A DNA stretch of 64,000 nucleotides from Mycobacterium sp. (GTDB lineage: Bacteria > Actinomycetota > Actinomycetes > Mycobacteriales > Mycobacteriaceae), in assembly GCF_002863225.1 (NCBI RefSeq), contig NZ_PKEK01000065.1:1-64000 (forward strand). The letters run 5' to 3'. A program made the position numbers and the translations under genes. Below, piece after piece: positions 7,914 to 17,410 of the stretch. The stretch's first letter is position 1. Each line of letters opens with the position of its first letter. A model generated the notes under the pieces. The model saw only the letters and a list, made by a program, of their open reading frames with translations. It did not search any database and was not told the origin of the DNA.

Positions 7914-9692
7914 GTGGCACACCTGCTCGGCGCGGAGGGGATACACCTCGAATATCCGGCCCGGGTCGTCTTCGAATCGACGACCGTCGGGGTCGGCGAC
8001 GGCGACCGCATCGGAATAGTTGGACGCAACGGCGACGGCAAGTCCAGTTTGCTGGGTCTGCTCACCGGCCAGGTGCTCCCGCAGTCGGGACGGGTCACCC
8101 GGCGCAGCGGCGTGCGCGTCGGAGCGCTGAGCCAGGCGGACACCCTCGATTCGGACGCGACGGTGGGCTGGGCGATGGTCGGCGACCGGCCCGATCACGA
8201 GTGGGCCGGCGATCCGCGGATCCGCGACGTGGTCAGCGGTCTGGTCTCCGACATCGCCTGGGACGCGGTGATCGGCACGCTCAGCGGCGGGCAGCGCCGA
8301 CGGGTCCAGTTGGCGGAGTTGCTGATCGGCGACTGGGACGTCATCGCCCTGGACGAGCCGACCAACCATCTGGACATCGAAGGCATCACTTGGCTGGCCG
8401 GGCATCTGCGCGGACGCTGGGCCCGCAACACCGGCGGACTGCTCCTGGTGACGCACGACCGGTGGTTCCTCGACGAGGTGGCGACGGCCACCTGGGAAGT
8501 GCACGACGGACTCGTGGAGCCGTTCGAAGGCGGCTACGCGGCCTACATCCTGCAGCGCGTAGAGCGGGATCGGCAGGCTTCTGTGACGGAGTCCAAGCGG
8601 CAGAACCTGATGCGCAAAGAGCTGGCCTGGCTGCGCCGCGGTCCCCCGGCCCGGACCTCGAAACCCAGGTTCCGGATCGAGGCGGCCAATCAACTGATCG
8701 CCGACGTACCCCCGCTGCGGAACCCGGTCGAGCTGGCCAAACTCGCGACGGCGCGGCTCGGCAAGGATGTCATCGACCTGCTCGATGTGTCGGTCTCGTT
8801 CGACGACCGACCTGTGCTGCGGGACGTCGAATGGCGAATCGGGCCGGGTGAACGCACCGGCATCGTCGGCGCAAATGGCGCCGGCAAGTCGACACTGCTG
8901 GGACTGATCACCGGTGCCGTGGCGCCGGATAGCGGAAAAGTCAAGCGCGGCAAGACTGTTCAGCTGGGCATCCTCGATCAGCGCGGTGACGAGCTGGTGC
9001 CGCTGGCCCAGGACAGGGTCGCCGATGTACTCGGCCGGCTCCGCAGTGGCTACGAGGTCGACGGTCGCGACGTCACACCCGCTCAACTTCTGGAGCGTCT
9101 CGGGTTCGCCGGTGGCCAGCTGTCGGCGCGGGTCAACGAGTTGTCCGGTGGGCAGCGTCGCCGCCTGCAACTGATGCTCACGCTGCTGGCCGAGCCCAAT
9201 GTGCTTCTGCTCGATGAACCGACCAACGACGTCGACACCGACATGCTGGCCGCTACCGAGGACCTGCTCGACTCCTGGCCCGGCACGCTGATCGTGGTCT
9301 CGCACGATCGCTACCTCCTCGAGCGGGTGACCGATCAGCAGTACGCAATTCTGGATGGCCGGCTGCGCCACCTTCCCGGTGGCGTCGACGAGTATTTGCA
9401 ATTGGCCGACGAGGCGCACGCCCGCAACGTCGCGGCGTCGGCGGTCAGACCGACGCGTCCGCCCGAGGTCTCCGGTGCGCAATTGCGCGCGGCGCAGAAG
9501 GAGATCGCCGCCGTCGACCGCAGGCTGGCGCGTCTCGCCGAGCAAATCGACGCCAAGCATCGTGAGCTGGCGGATCACGACCAGGCCGACCACCTCGGAG
9601 TCGGCCGACTCACGACTGAGTTGCGCGATTTGGAAGGCGTCGTTGCCGAGCTGGAAAACAAGTGGATCGAACTATCCGAAGCTCTCGAATGA
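7914..9692 (+). CDS. ABC-F family ATPase (Uup-like, ribosome-associated)
   Basis: A 592-aa protein with two fused ABC domains and no membrane segment. Domain 1 has Walker A GRNGDGKSS, LSGGQRRRVQLAE and Walker B ALDEPTNHLD. Domain 2 has GANGAGKSTL, LSGGQRRRLQL and LLLDEPTNDVD. The C-terminal ~80 residues (AAQKEIAAVDRRLARLAEQI onward) are a predicted coiled coil as in Uup. ABC-F proteins bind the ribosomal E-site; some give antibiotic resistance and others act as housekeeping factors, which cannot be told apart here. The length equals the sum of H37Rv Rv1668c and Rv1667c, annotated there as two parts of one macrolide-type ABC protein, so this appears to be the unbroken form. Confidence 0.92.
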   Translation: MAHLLGAEGIHLEYPARVVFESTTVGVGDGDRIGIVGRNGDGKSSLLGLLTGQVLPQSGRVTRRSGVRVGALSQADTLDSDATVGWAMVGDRPDHEWAGDPRIRDVVSGLVSDIAWDAVIGTLSGGQRRRVQLAELLIGDWDVIALDEPTNHLDIEGITWLAGHLRGRWARNTGGLLLVTHDRWFLDEVATATWEVHDGLVEPFEGGYAAYILQRVERDRQASVTESKRQNLMRKELAWLRRGPPARTSKPRFRIEAANQLIADVPPLRNPVELAKLATARLGKDVIDLLDVSVSFDDRPVLRDVEWRIGPGERTGIVGANGAGKSTLLGLITGAVAPDSGKVKRGKTVQLGILDQRGDELVPLAQDRVADVLGRLRSGYEVDGRDVTPAQLLERLGFAGGQLSARVNELSGGQRRRLQLMLTLLAEPNVLLLDEPTNDVDTDMLAATEDLLDSWPGTLIVVSHDRYLLERVTDQQYAILDGRLRHLPGGVDEYLQLADEAHARNVAASAVRPTRPPEVSGAQLRAAQKEIAAVDRRLARLAEQIDAKHRELADHDQADHLGVGRLTTELRDLEGVVAELENKWIELSEALE

Positions 9693-9863
9693 CAATTGGA
9701 AATTGACCACCACAATAATTTCGACTATTCGACGCTGAGTTACAGCGTCTGCGGCTCCAATAGCATCCCGATATTGCACCCGCCAGGGTCATTGTCTTTT
9801 AGGATGCTGGCAAGCGAACGTCGCTTACCGGGAATTTGGTAGCCACCTCTGACAGGTTGAGAG

Positions 9864-12164
9864 ATGTCCGCAATGACGGCACGCCGAATCACGCTTGTCG
9901 TTTCGGCGACGGCGTGTGTGGTGATTTTCTCCGCGATGCTGTTGGGTGGCACACGGTTGACCGGGCCCACCGGTCTCGACCTCCTCGCTCCCGTCGGGGT
10001 ACTGCTCCAGGGTGGTATCGCGGCAGCGTGTGCGGGCGGCGCAGCAAAGGCGTCGCACGGCGGCCAGCGTCTTGCCTGGAGTGGTGTCTCGGCGGGGCTG
10101 ATCGGCTGGACTGCCGGCAGTGCCGCGTGGTGTTTCGTCGCCCTCGGCGGTGTCGCACCGATCTCGAACGCCTCGGTCGCTGAGCTGGGTTATCTGGTGT
10201 TGCCGGTATGTGCTTTGAGCGCAACGGTTTTGGTTCCCAGTCGCGATGACACGCGGTTCGGCCTCAGCCTGCTGCTGGACGGGACGATCGTGGCCGCTTC
10301 GGTGCTGCTGGCACTGGGCAGCCTGGTGCTGGGCACCTCGGCCACCGTGAGCATTCCGCGCATGCTCTTCGCCGTCGTCACAGCGTTCTATTTAGGTCTG
10401 GCCGTCATAGCCCTACTGGTTGTGCGGGTAGCCGAACCGGACCGCCGACACTCTCCGGCGCTGATGTCCGCGGGATTCGCAACCATCGGTGGTGCCGGAT
10501 TGTTGCGCTTGGCCGAGATCGTCGGCGGTCGCACGCCGGGCGGTGTCGTCACCTTCGCGTGGATCTGCGGCGCCTACCTGATCACGCTGTCGGCGCTCGC
10601 TTCTCGGCCGGGACCGGATCTAGACGTGCGCCACACTGCTTCGACGTCGAGGCTGTCGATCTGGGTGCCCTACGTGCCATTTGTCATCGCGTTGGTGGTC
10701 GGCGCATTTCATTTCTGGCCGGAGGATCGCGTCGACGCGTTCCTCTTCTCCACCGGCCTGGTACTCGTCGCCGCAGCGTTGGTGCGCCACCTCATGACTC
10801 TCGAGCGAAAGCGGCATCTGCTCGAGGCAATGGCCGATGCCGCGCTGCGCGACACCGTGACCGGTCTGGCAAACCGCCGGTTGCTCGACGAGCGCCTGGA
10901 GCATGCGGCGCGGCTGCATCACCGCCTGCAGGTACCGCTGAGTGTGCTGAGCATCAGGGTCGACGACTTCAACATCGTCAACGACACCCTGGGTTACGCG
11001 GCCAGCGACGCGCTGTTGAAAGGCGTCGGCGAACGGATCCAGTCCAGCGTGCGGATCGGCGATACCGTCGCCCGCCTTGGTGGGGACGAGTTCGTCATCT
11101 TGGTCGAAGACCGTCCCGACGTGGCCACGCAAGTGGCCAAGCGAATCGCGCTGGCCTTCGACACCGCGCTGGAGATCGGCGTCAACCGGGTCTACGTCCA
11201 TCTGAGTATCGGCGTGGCGACGGCACACGCTGACGACGAAGTGATGATCACTGCGGCGGATCTGCTCAATCAGGCCGAAGCGGCTCGCTCGCGCGCCGAG
11301 CAGACCAGCGCCACAGACGTTCAAGTGTTCACCCCTGAAAAGGACGCACACCTCGGTCGACGCCAAACGTTCCGCGATGGTGTCGCGCGCCTACAGCTGC
11401 TGTGGGATCTGCGCCGTGCCATCGACGACCGGCTGCTCACCCTGGTGTATCAACCGCAGTTCGAGATGTTGGACGGGACGGTGTGCGGTGCCGAAGCGTT
11501 ACTGCGTTGGGAACACCCGTCTCTGGGCGTGTTGGACCCCCGCGAATTTCTCCCGCTGGTCCGTGAGCACGGTTTGATGGATGCCGTCACCGACTTGGTG
11601 CTTTCTCGGGCCGTAGCAGACGGGGCCGCATGGCATGCGGCCGGAACCAGGATCCCGGTCGCGGTCAATCTCTGGGCCCGCTCGCTCGACAACGACGCCT
11701 TGCCCGATCGCATCATGGCTGTGCTGGACGATCACGGCATGTCGCCCAGTCTGTTGACGGTGGAGATCACCGAAGAGCTGATGGTGGCCGATTTCGTCAA
11801 GGGCCGGGCCGTGCTCAATCGACTGCGGGACACCGGCATCCGGGTCTCGATCGACGACTTCGGCAGTGGCTATTCCACCTTGACGTACCTACGTGAACTG
11901 CCCATCGACGAGGTCAAGCTGGACCGCCAACTTATCGCGCCGATTCTCTATGACCAGCGTGCCGCGACCATTGCCCGCTCGGTCATCGAACTTGCCGAGG
12001 AGTTCGGCATCGCCAGTGTCGCCGAGGGCATCGAGAACGAGGAAACAGGCCGGTGGCTGCGACGATTCGGCTGTGACGTCGTGCAGGGCAACTTCTATTG
12101 CGGTCCCCTACCGGCCGGCGAGATACCGCACGTTCCCTCGGTACCCGCGCGCCGGGCGCAGTGA
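9864..12164 (+). CDS. Membrane-bound GGDEF-EAL c-di-GMP enzyme
   Basis: A 766-aa protein. Residues 1-315 carry about 8-10 hydrophobic segments (MASE-like sensor). Residues ~325-490 are a GGDEF domain with intact GGDEF (406-410) and an I-site RxxD (397-400) exactly five residues upstream. Residues ~510-755 are an EAL domain with EALLR (544-548), the ITE metal ligand region, DDFGSGYS (664-671), KLDRQ, VAEGIE and QGNFYCGPL. Both catalytic sites look intact, so it could make and degrade c-di-GMP, with product inhibition. It is not at this place in H37Rv, whose similar protein is Rv1354c. It converges on argH with a 3-nt gap. Confidence 0.93.
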   Translation: MSAMTARRITLVVSATACVVIFSAMLLGGTRLTGPTGLDLLAPVGVLLQGGIAAACAGGAAKASHGGQRLAWSGVSAGLIGWTAGSAAWCFVALGGVAPISNASVAELGYLVLPVCALSATVLVPSRDDTRFGLSLLLDGTIVAASVLLALGSLVLGTSATVSIPRMLFAVVTAFYLGLAVIALLVVRVAEPDRRHSPALMSAGFATIGGAGLLRLAEIVGGRTPGGVVTFAWICGAYLITLSALASRPGPDLDVRHTASTSRLSIWVPYVPFVIALVVGAFHFWPEDRVDAFLFSTGLVLVAAALVRHLMTLERKRHLLEAMADAALRDTVTGLANRRLLDERLEHAARLHHRLQVPLSVLSIRVDDFNIVNDTLGYAASDALLKGVGERIQSSVRIGDTVARLGGDEFVILVEDRPDVATQVAKRIALAFDTALEIGVNRVYVHLSIGVATAHADDEVMITAADLLNQAEAARSRAEQTSATDVQVFTPEKDAHLGRRQTFRDGVARLQLLWDLRRAIDDRLLTLVYQPQFEMLDGTVCGAEALLRWEHPSLGVLDPREFLPLVREHGLMDAVTDLVLSRAVADGAAWHAAGTRIPVAVNLWARSLDNDALPDRIMAVLDDHGMSPSLLTVEITEELMVADFVKGRAVLNRLRDTGIRVSIDDFGSGYSTLTYLRELPIDEVKLDRQLIAPILYDQRAATIARSVIELAEEFGIASVAEGIENEETGRWLRRFGCDVVQGNFYCGPLPAGEIPHVPSVPARRAQ

Positions 12165-12167
12165 CGC

Positions 12168-13580
12168 CTAGCGGCGCAGACGGATCCGCAGTTGCTCAGC
12201 GGTCGCCAGCACCGAATCACGTTGGCGGACAACCTGTGAAGGTGCCGTTCCCCCACGGGCGTCACGCGACGACACCGACCCTTCGATTGTCAGCACATCG
12301 CGAACATGCGGCGTCAGGCTGGCGCTGATCTCAGCCAACTGTTCGTCAGTCAGCCCTTCCAGCCCGACGCCGAGTTTCTCGGCGGCCTGCACGGCCGCAC
12401 CCGCGGCCTCGTGAGCATCTCGGAATGGAACCCCTTGTCGGACAAGCCATTCAGCGATATCAGTGGCCAGCGTGTAACCAGCCGGGGCCAGCGCTGCCAT
12501 CCGCTCGGTGTCGAAGGTCAGGCTGGCGACCAGGCCGGCCATCGCCGGCAGCAGCAACTCCAACTGCGCCACCGAGTCGAACACCGGCTCTTTGTCCTCT
12601 TGCAGGTCCCGGTTGTAAGCCAGCGGCTGCGCCTTCAGTGTCGCCAGCAGCCCGGCCAGGTTGCCGATCAGCCTTCCCGACTTGCCGCGCGCCAGCTCGG
12701 CGATGTCGGGATTCTTCTTCTGCGGCATGATCGAACTGCCGGTCGACCACGAGTCGTGCAACGTGACATAGCCGAATTCGGTTGAACTCCAGATAATGAC
12801 GTCCTCGGCAAGCCGCGAGAGGTCGACGCTGATCATTGCAAAGACGAAAGCCGCTTCGGCGGCGAAATCGCGGGACGCCGTGGCGTCGATCGAGTTGTCG
12901 GCGGCTGCGGTGAACCCGAGTTGCGCGGCGATCGCGTCTGGATCCAAACCCAGCGACGAGCCGGCCAGCGCGCCAGAACCATAGGGCGACAACGCCGTAC
13001 GCGCATCGAGGTCGATGATCCGGTCGACGTCGCGCAGCAGCGGATGCGCGTGTGCCAGCAGGTGGTGTGCCAGCAGGATCGGCTGAGCGGACTGCATGTG
13101 GGTCTTGCCCGGCATGATGGCGTCCGGGTACGCGGCGGCCTGGGCCGCCAACGCCTCGACGAGGCTCAGTGCGCCGTTGGCCACGCGCCGCAGCGCATCG
13201 CGCAGCCACATCCGAAACAGCGTGGCCACCTGATCGTTTCGTGAGCGGCCGGCCCGCAGCCGACCACCGAGATCCGGACCGACCCGGTCGATCAGCCCGC
13301 GTTCCAGCGCGGCATGCACATCCTCGTCAATGGGCAGCGGCCCGAAGCTGCCGTCGGCCACGTCCGCGGCCAGGCTGTCCAGCCCGGCCAGCAACCCGTC
13401 ACGCTGATCCGTGGTCAACAAGCCGGCGTTGAACAACACCTGGGCGTGCGCCTTGGAGGCGATGACGTCGTACGGGGCCAGCACCCAGTCGAAATGGGTC
13501 GACCTGCTCAGTGCGGTCAGCGCATCGGACGGCCCGTCGGCGAACCGCCCGCCCCACAGCGAACCCTCGTTTGTGCTCAC
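12168..13580 (-). CDS. argH: Argininosuccinate lyase
   Basis: A 470-aa fumarase/aspartase-superfamily enzyme cleaving argininosuccinate to arginine and fumarate, the last step of arginine synthesis. The family signature GSSIMPQKKNPD is present, along with GRSRNDQVAT and TSRDFAAEAA-type substrate loops. The GTG start at 13580 overlaps the argG stop (GTGA), and STNEGSLWGGRF follows as in the family; longer open frame upstream is the wrong start. Last gene of the arg operon. H37Rv counterpart: Rv1659, same length. Confidence 0.96.
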   Translation of the reverse strand: MSTNEGSLWGGRFADGPSDALTALSRSTHFDWVLAPYDVIASKAHAQVLFNAGLLTTDQRDGLLAGLDSLAADVADGSFGPLPIDEDVHAALERGLIDRVGPDLGGRLRAGRSRNDQVATLFRMWLRDALRRVANGALSLVEALAAQAAAYPDAIMPGKTHMQSAQPILLAHHLLAHAHPLLRDVDRIIDLDARTALSPYGSGALAGSSLGLDPDAIAAQLGFTAAADNSIDATASRDFAAEAAFVFAMISVDLSRLAEDVIIWSSTEFGYVTLHDSWSTGSSIMPQKKNPDIAELARGKSGRLIGNLAGLLATLKAQPLAYNRDLQEDKEPVFDSVAQLELLLPAMAGLVASLTFDTERMAALAPAGYTLATDIAEWLVRQGVPFRDAHEAAGAAVQAAEKLGVGLEGLTDEQLAEISASLTPHVRDVLTIEGSVSSRDARGGTAPSQVVRQRDSVLATAEQLRIRLRR

Positions 13581-14785
13581 GACTCGTCGGCGGCCAGATC
13601 CCGGCGCGCGGCCAGCTTGGACGACAGCCCGTGCACGTAGACGAAGCCCTTGGCCATCGACTGGTCGAAGGTGTCGCCCTCGTCGTAGGTGGCGAGGTTG
13701 AAGTCGTACAGCGACTCCGAACTGCGTCGGCCGTTGACGGCAATGTGTCCACCGTGCAACACCATTCGGATTTCGCCGGTGACGTGCTCCTGGGTCTTGG
13801 TGACGAAGGTCTCCAGCGCCGTCTTCAGCGGCGAGTACCACAGCCCGTCGTAGACCAATTCGGCCCAGCGCTGGTCGGTCTGACGCTTGAACCGGCCCAG
13901 CTCGCGCTCCAGGGTGACGTGCTCGAGTTCGGCGTGCGCGGTGATGAGCACCATCGCCCCAGGGGCCTCGTAGATCTCACGGCTCTTGATGCCCACCAGC
14001 CGGTCCTCGACGACGTCGAGACGCCCGACCCCCTGCGCGCCCGCGCGGCGGTTGAGTTCCTCGATCGCCTGCAGCACCGTCACCGAGTTGCCGTCGATGG
14101 TGACCGGCACACCCTTTTCGAATCCGACGATGACTTCGTCCGGGGTGTTCCAGTTGACGGTCGGGTCCTCGGTGTAGTCGTAGACGTCTTTGGTCGGGGC
14201 ATTCCACAGGTGTTCCAGGAAGCCGGTTTCCACCGCTCGACCCCAGACGTTCTGGTCGATGGAAAAAGGAGAGCGCTTGGTGACGTTGATCGGGATGGCG
14301 TTCTCCTCAGCGAACGCAATGGCCTTCTCCCGGGTCCAGGCGTAATCGCGGACCGGTGCAAGCACCTCCAGATCCGGTGCCAATGAAGCGAATCCGACTT
14401 CAAAGCGCACCTGATCGTTGCCTTTGCCGGTGCAGCCGTGTGCGACGATGCTGCCACCGTGATCGCGGGCCGCCTTGACCAGATGCTTGGCGATGAGTGG
14501 TCGGCTGATCGCCGAAACCAGCGGATAGCGATCCATGTAGAGGGCGTTGGACAGAATGGTCGGCAGGCAGTACCCGTCGGCGAATTCGTCACGGGCGTCG
14601 ACCACGACGGCTTCCACGGCGCCGCAGTCAAGCGCCCGCTGACGGACCACCTCCATGTCTTCACCGCCCTGGCCCAGGTCGATGGCGACCGCGACCACCT
14701 CTTTGCCGGTCTCCTTGCCGATCCAGTTGATCGCCACCGAGGTGTCCAAACCGCCGGAATACGCCAAAATGACGCGCTCGGACAT
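13577..14785 (-). CDS. argG: Argininosuccinate synthase
   Basis: A 402-aa enzyme condensing citrulline and aspartate with ATP. The N-terminal PP-loop AYSGGLDTS (residues 8-16) binds ATP. HGCTGKGNDQVRFE, the other diagnostic motif, is near residue 115, and KRSPFSIDQNVWGR follows. A strong Shine-Dalgarno AAAGGAGA precedes the ATG by 8 nt. It is separated from argR by 26 nt, the only unlinked junction in the operon besides the argC-argJ repeat. H37Rv counterpart: Rv1658. Confidence 0.97.
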   Translation of the reverse strand: MSERVILAYSGGLDTSVAINWIGKETGKEVVAVAIDLGQGGEDMEVVRQRALDCGAVEAVVVDARDEFADGYCLPTILSNALYMDRYPLVSAISRPLIAKHLVKAARDHGGSIVAHGCTGKGNDQVRFEVGFASLAPDLEVLAPVRDYAWTREKAIAFAEENAIPINVTKRSPFSIDQNVWGRAVETGFLEHLWNAPTKDVYDYTEDPTVNWNTPDEVIVGFEKGVPVTIDGNSVTVLQAIEELNRRAGAQGVGRLDVVEDRLVGIKSREIYEAPGAMVLITAHAELEHVTLERELGRFKRQTDQRWAELVYDGLWYSPLKTALETFVTKTQEHVTGEIRMVLHGGHIAVNGRRSSESLYDFNLATYDEGDTFDQSMAKGFVYVHGLSSKLAARRDLAADES

Positions 14786-14811
14786 GAATTGATCTCCTTT
14801 GGGTCGTGCGG

Positions 14812-15300
14812 TTACGTCAGGTTTTGGATCACGCTTGCGAGCTCTGCGCCGGTCATCGGCTCGCGGGCCGCCACGAAGATGGTGTCATCCCCGGCGATGG
14901 TCCCGACCACGTAGGGCAGCGCTGCCCGGTCGATGGCACTGGCCAGGTAGTCCGCCGCGCCGGGCGGAGTGCGCAGCACGGCGAGATTGCCGGTGGCGTC
15001 GGTGGACACCAGCACCTCGCTCAGCAGCCTCGACAGCCGTGCTGTGCCACCGGACACGCCGCGCAGCGGACTGCCGTCTTCGGGCACGACGTAGACGCCG
15101 GCCCCGCCGTCGGCGCCGCGCAACTTCACCGCGCCGAGGTCCTCCAGGTCACGGGACAGAGTGGCCTGAGTGACTTCGACGCCCTCGGCGGCGAGTAGAG
15201 CGGCCAGTTCGCTCTGGCTGCGGACCTCGGCCGACGACAGGATCCCCACGATGCGGGCCTGCCGGCCCACGCGGGTGATCTCCGAACTGGTGCGCGTCAC
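14812..15300 (-). CDS. argR: Arginine repressor
   Basis: A 162-aa transcriptional regulator of arginine genes. The N-terminal winged helix contains ELAALLAAEG and TQATLSRDLEDLGAVKL (SR recognition motif). The C-terminal oligomerisation and arginine-binding domain ends in GTIAGDDTIFVAARE. The GTG start at 15300 overlaps the argF stop (GTGA); a start 21 nt upstream is possible. Its encoded repressor should bind the ARG boxes before argC, closing an autoregulatory loop. H37Rv counterpart: Rv1657. Confidence 0.95.
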   Translation of the reverse strand: MTRTSSEITRVGRQARIVGILSSAEVRSQSELAALLAAEGVEVTQATLSRDLEDLGAVKLRGADGGAGVYVVPEDGSPLRGVSGGTARLSRLLSEVLVSTDATGNLAVLRTPPGAADYLASAIDRAALPYVVGTIAGDDTIFVAAREPMTGAELASVIQNLT

Positions 15301-16223
15301 GTCGACCGTTCCAGCAGCCACACCAGCAGCGCCTTCTGGGCGTGCAGCCGGTTCTCGGCTTCGTCCCAGACCGCGCTGCGCGGGCCGTCGATCACGTCAT
15401 CGGTGATCTCGTGGCCGCGGTGGGCCGGAAGGCAGTGCAGCACAACGGCTTCAGGCTCGGCCTTGGTCAGGAGCTCGTCGTTGAGCTGGAACGGGCGAAA
15501 CGGCCGAACTCGATCGAGGCCGTCGTCTTCCTGGCCCATCGACGTCCAGGTGTCCGTCACCAGCACGTCGGCTCCGGATGCACCGGCAATCGGGTCCGCA
15601 GTGATGGTGACCGACCCACCGGTGTCCACGGCGCGGTGTTGGGCTGCTGCGGTGAACAACGGATCAGGCGCGAATCCGGCTGGGGCCGCGACGGTGACGT
15701 GCATTCCCGCGGTGACGCCGCCCAGCATCAGCGAATGCGCCATGTTGTTGGCCCCGTCACCGAAGTACGTCATCCGCAAGCCCGGCAGGGACCCTTTGCG
15801 TTCGGCGACGGTCTGCAGGTCGGCCAGTACCTGGCACGGATGGAACTGGTCGGACAGCGCGTTGACGATCGGAACCGTCGCGGTCTCGGCCATCGCGCTC
15901 AGCCGGGCCTGGCCGTAGGTGCGCCACACGATCGCATCGACGTAGCGGGACAACACCCGCGCGGTGTCCTGCAGCGTTTCTTCGCGGCCGAGCTGGGTGC
16001 TGCGTCCGTCGACCACGACGGCGTGCCCACCGAGCTGAGCGATACCCACCTCGAAGGAGAACCGGGTGCGGGTCGAGTTCTTGTCGAAGATCACCGCGAC
16101 GCCTCGCGGGCCCTCCAGCGGCCGGTGGCTGAACGGGTTCTGCTTCAGTTCCGCGGCGAGCTGGAGCACCTCGGCCTGCTCGGCGGGCGTCAGGTCGTCG
16201 TCGCGCAGGAAGTGCCGAGTCAC
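15297..16223 (-). CDS. argF: Ornithine carbamoyltransferase (anabolic)
   Basis: A 308-aa enzyme making citrulline from ornithine and carbamoyl phosphate. The carbamoyl-phosphate site STRTR (in KNSTRTRFSFE), the HPCQ motif (DQFHPCQVLADL) and HCLPAHRG are all present. The GTG start overlaps the argD stop (GTGA at 16220-16223) and is preceded by AAGGAGG lying inside the end of argD, so translation is coupled. H37Rv counterpart: Rv1656. Confidence 0.96.
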   Translation of the reverse strand: MTRHFLRDDDLTPAEQAEVLQLAAELKQNPFSHRPLEGPRGVAVIFDKNSTRTRFSFEVGIAQLGGHAVVVDGRSTQLGREETLQDTARVLSRYVDAIVWRTYGQARLSAMAETATVPIVNALSDQFHPCQVLADLQTVAERKGSLPGLRMTYFGDGANNMAHSLMLGGVTAGMHVTVAAPAGFAPDPLFTAAAQHRAVDTGGSVTITADPIAGASGADVLVTDTWTSMGQEDDGLDRVRPFRPFQLNDELLTKAEPEAVVLHCLPAHRGHEITDDVIDGPRSAVWDEAENRLHAQKALLVWLLERST

Positions 16224-17410
16224 TGTGCCTCCTTGGCGGTGTCGAGAATCCCCGGCAACGCTGTGACGAACGTGTCGAGCTGCGGCTCGGTGATGGTCAG
16301 CGGCGGCGCCAGCCGGACGACATCGGCCGCGGCCGCGTTGACCAGGAACCCGGCGGCCCGCGCGGCGGTCTCGACGTATTTCGCGGTGGGCGTGGTGAGC
16401 ACGATGCCGCACAGCAGGCCGCGGCCGCGGACGTGGTCGATCGTCGGATGCCGCAGGGATTCGATGTTGTGGCGCAACGTCTTTCCCAGCGCGCCGGCGC
16501 GACGCACCAGATCGTCGTCGGCCAGCACCCGGAGCACCGCCAGCGCGGCGGAGGCGCAGATCGGGTTGCCGCCGAAGGTGCTGCCGTGCAAACCCGGGGT
16601 GAGCAACTGGGCGGCCGGGCCGGTGGCCAGGCACGCGCCGATCGGCAGGCCGCCACCGAGTCCCTTGGCCATCGTCACGACGTCGGGGGTGATGCCGTCG
16701 TGCTGGTGGGCGAAAAACGTTCCGGTGCGTCCCATTCCGGTCTGCACCTCATCGAGAACGAGCAACGCGCCATGATGGGCGGTGATGTCGCGGGCCGCGG
16801 CCAGGTAGCCGTCCGGTGGCACGACGATGCCGCTCTCCCCCATGATCGGCTCCAGGAACACCGCGGCTGTGTCGTCGCCGACCGCGGCCGCCAGCGCATC
16901 GGCGTCGCCGTAGGGCACATGGGTGACGTCACCGGGCAGCGGGGCGAATGGCGCCTGCTTGCTCGGCTGACCGGTCAAGGCGAGAGCGCCCATCGTCCGG
17001 CCGTGGAAACCATCCTGGGCCGCAACCAGTTTGGTGCGGCCGGTCAGGCGCGACAGTTTGAACGCTGCTTCGTTGGCCTCGGTGCCGGAGTTGCAGAACA
17101 GGACTCGGGTCTCGGTGTCTGCTGCCAGCAACCCGGCCAACGCCTCGGCAAGGGCGATGCCGGGCTCGTTGGCGTACAGGTTGGACGTATGCCCCAGCGT
17201 GGACATCTGCCTGGTGACGGCTTCGAGGATGGCCGGGTGGCCGTGCCCCAGTATGTTGACCGCGATGCCGCCCAGCAGGTCCAGGTAGGACGCGCCGTCG
17301 ACGTCGGTGACCACCGCGCCGCTACCGCTGGCCAGGGCGACCGGTGGGACGCCGTAGTTGTTCATCATCACCGCGGACCACCGGTCCTGCAGTCCCTCCG
17401 TGCGGGTCAT
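16220..17410 (-). CDS. argD: Acetylornithine aminotransferase
   Basis: A 396-aa class III PLP aminotransferase converting N-acetylglutamate semialdehyde to N-acetylornithine; it may also serve lysine synthesis (DapC role). The glycine loop SGTEANEAAFK, the metal/PLP Asp in LLVLDEVQTGMGRTG and the PLP lysine in TMAKGLGGGLPIGA are visible. ATG 17410 overlaps the argB stop (ATGA). H37Rv counterpart: Rv1655. Confidence 0.96.
   Translation of the reverse strand: MTRTEGLQDRWSAVMMNNYGVPPVALASGSGAVVTDVDGASYLDLLGGIAVNILGHGHPAILEAVTRQMSTLGHTSNLYANEPGIALAEALAGLLAADTETRVLFCNSGTEANEAAFKLSRLTGRTKLVAAQDGFHGRTMGALALTGQPSKQAPFAPLPGDVTHVPYGDADALAAAVGDDTAAVFLEPIMGESGIVVPPDGYLAAARDITAHHGALLVLDEVQTGMGRTGTFFAHQHDGITPDVVTMAKGLGGGLPIGACLATGPAAQLLTPGLHGSTFGGNPICASAALAVLRVLADDDLVRRAGALGKTLRHNIESLRHPTIDHVRGRGLLCGIVLTTPTAKYVETAARAAGFLVNAAAADVVRLAPPLTITEPQLDTFVTALPGILDTAKEAQ

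Noticed and set aside
7872..9593. 573-codon minus-strand frame opposite the ABC-F gene
   Set aside because: Shadow frame; composition typical of antisense to coding DNA, no motifs.
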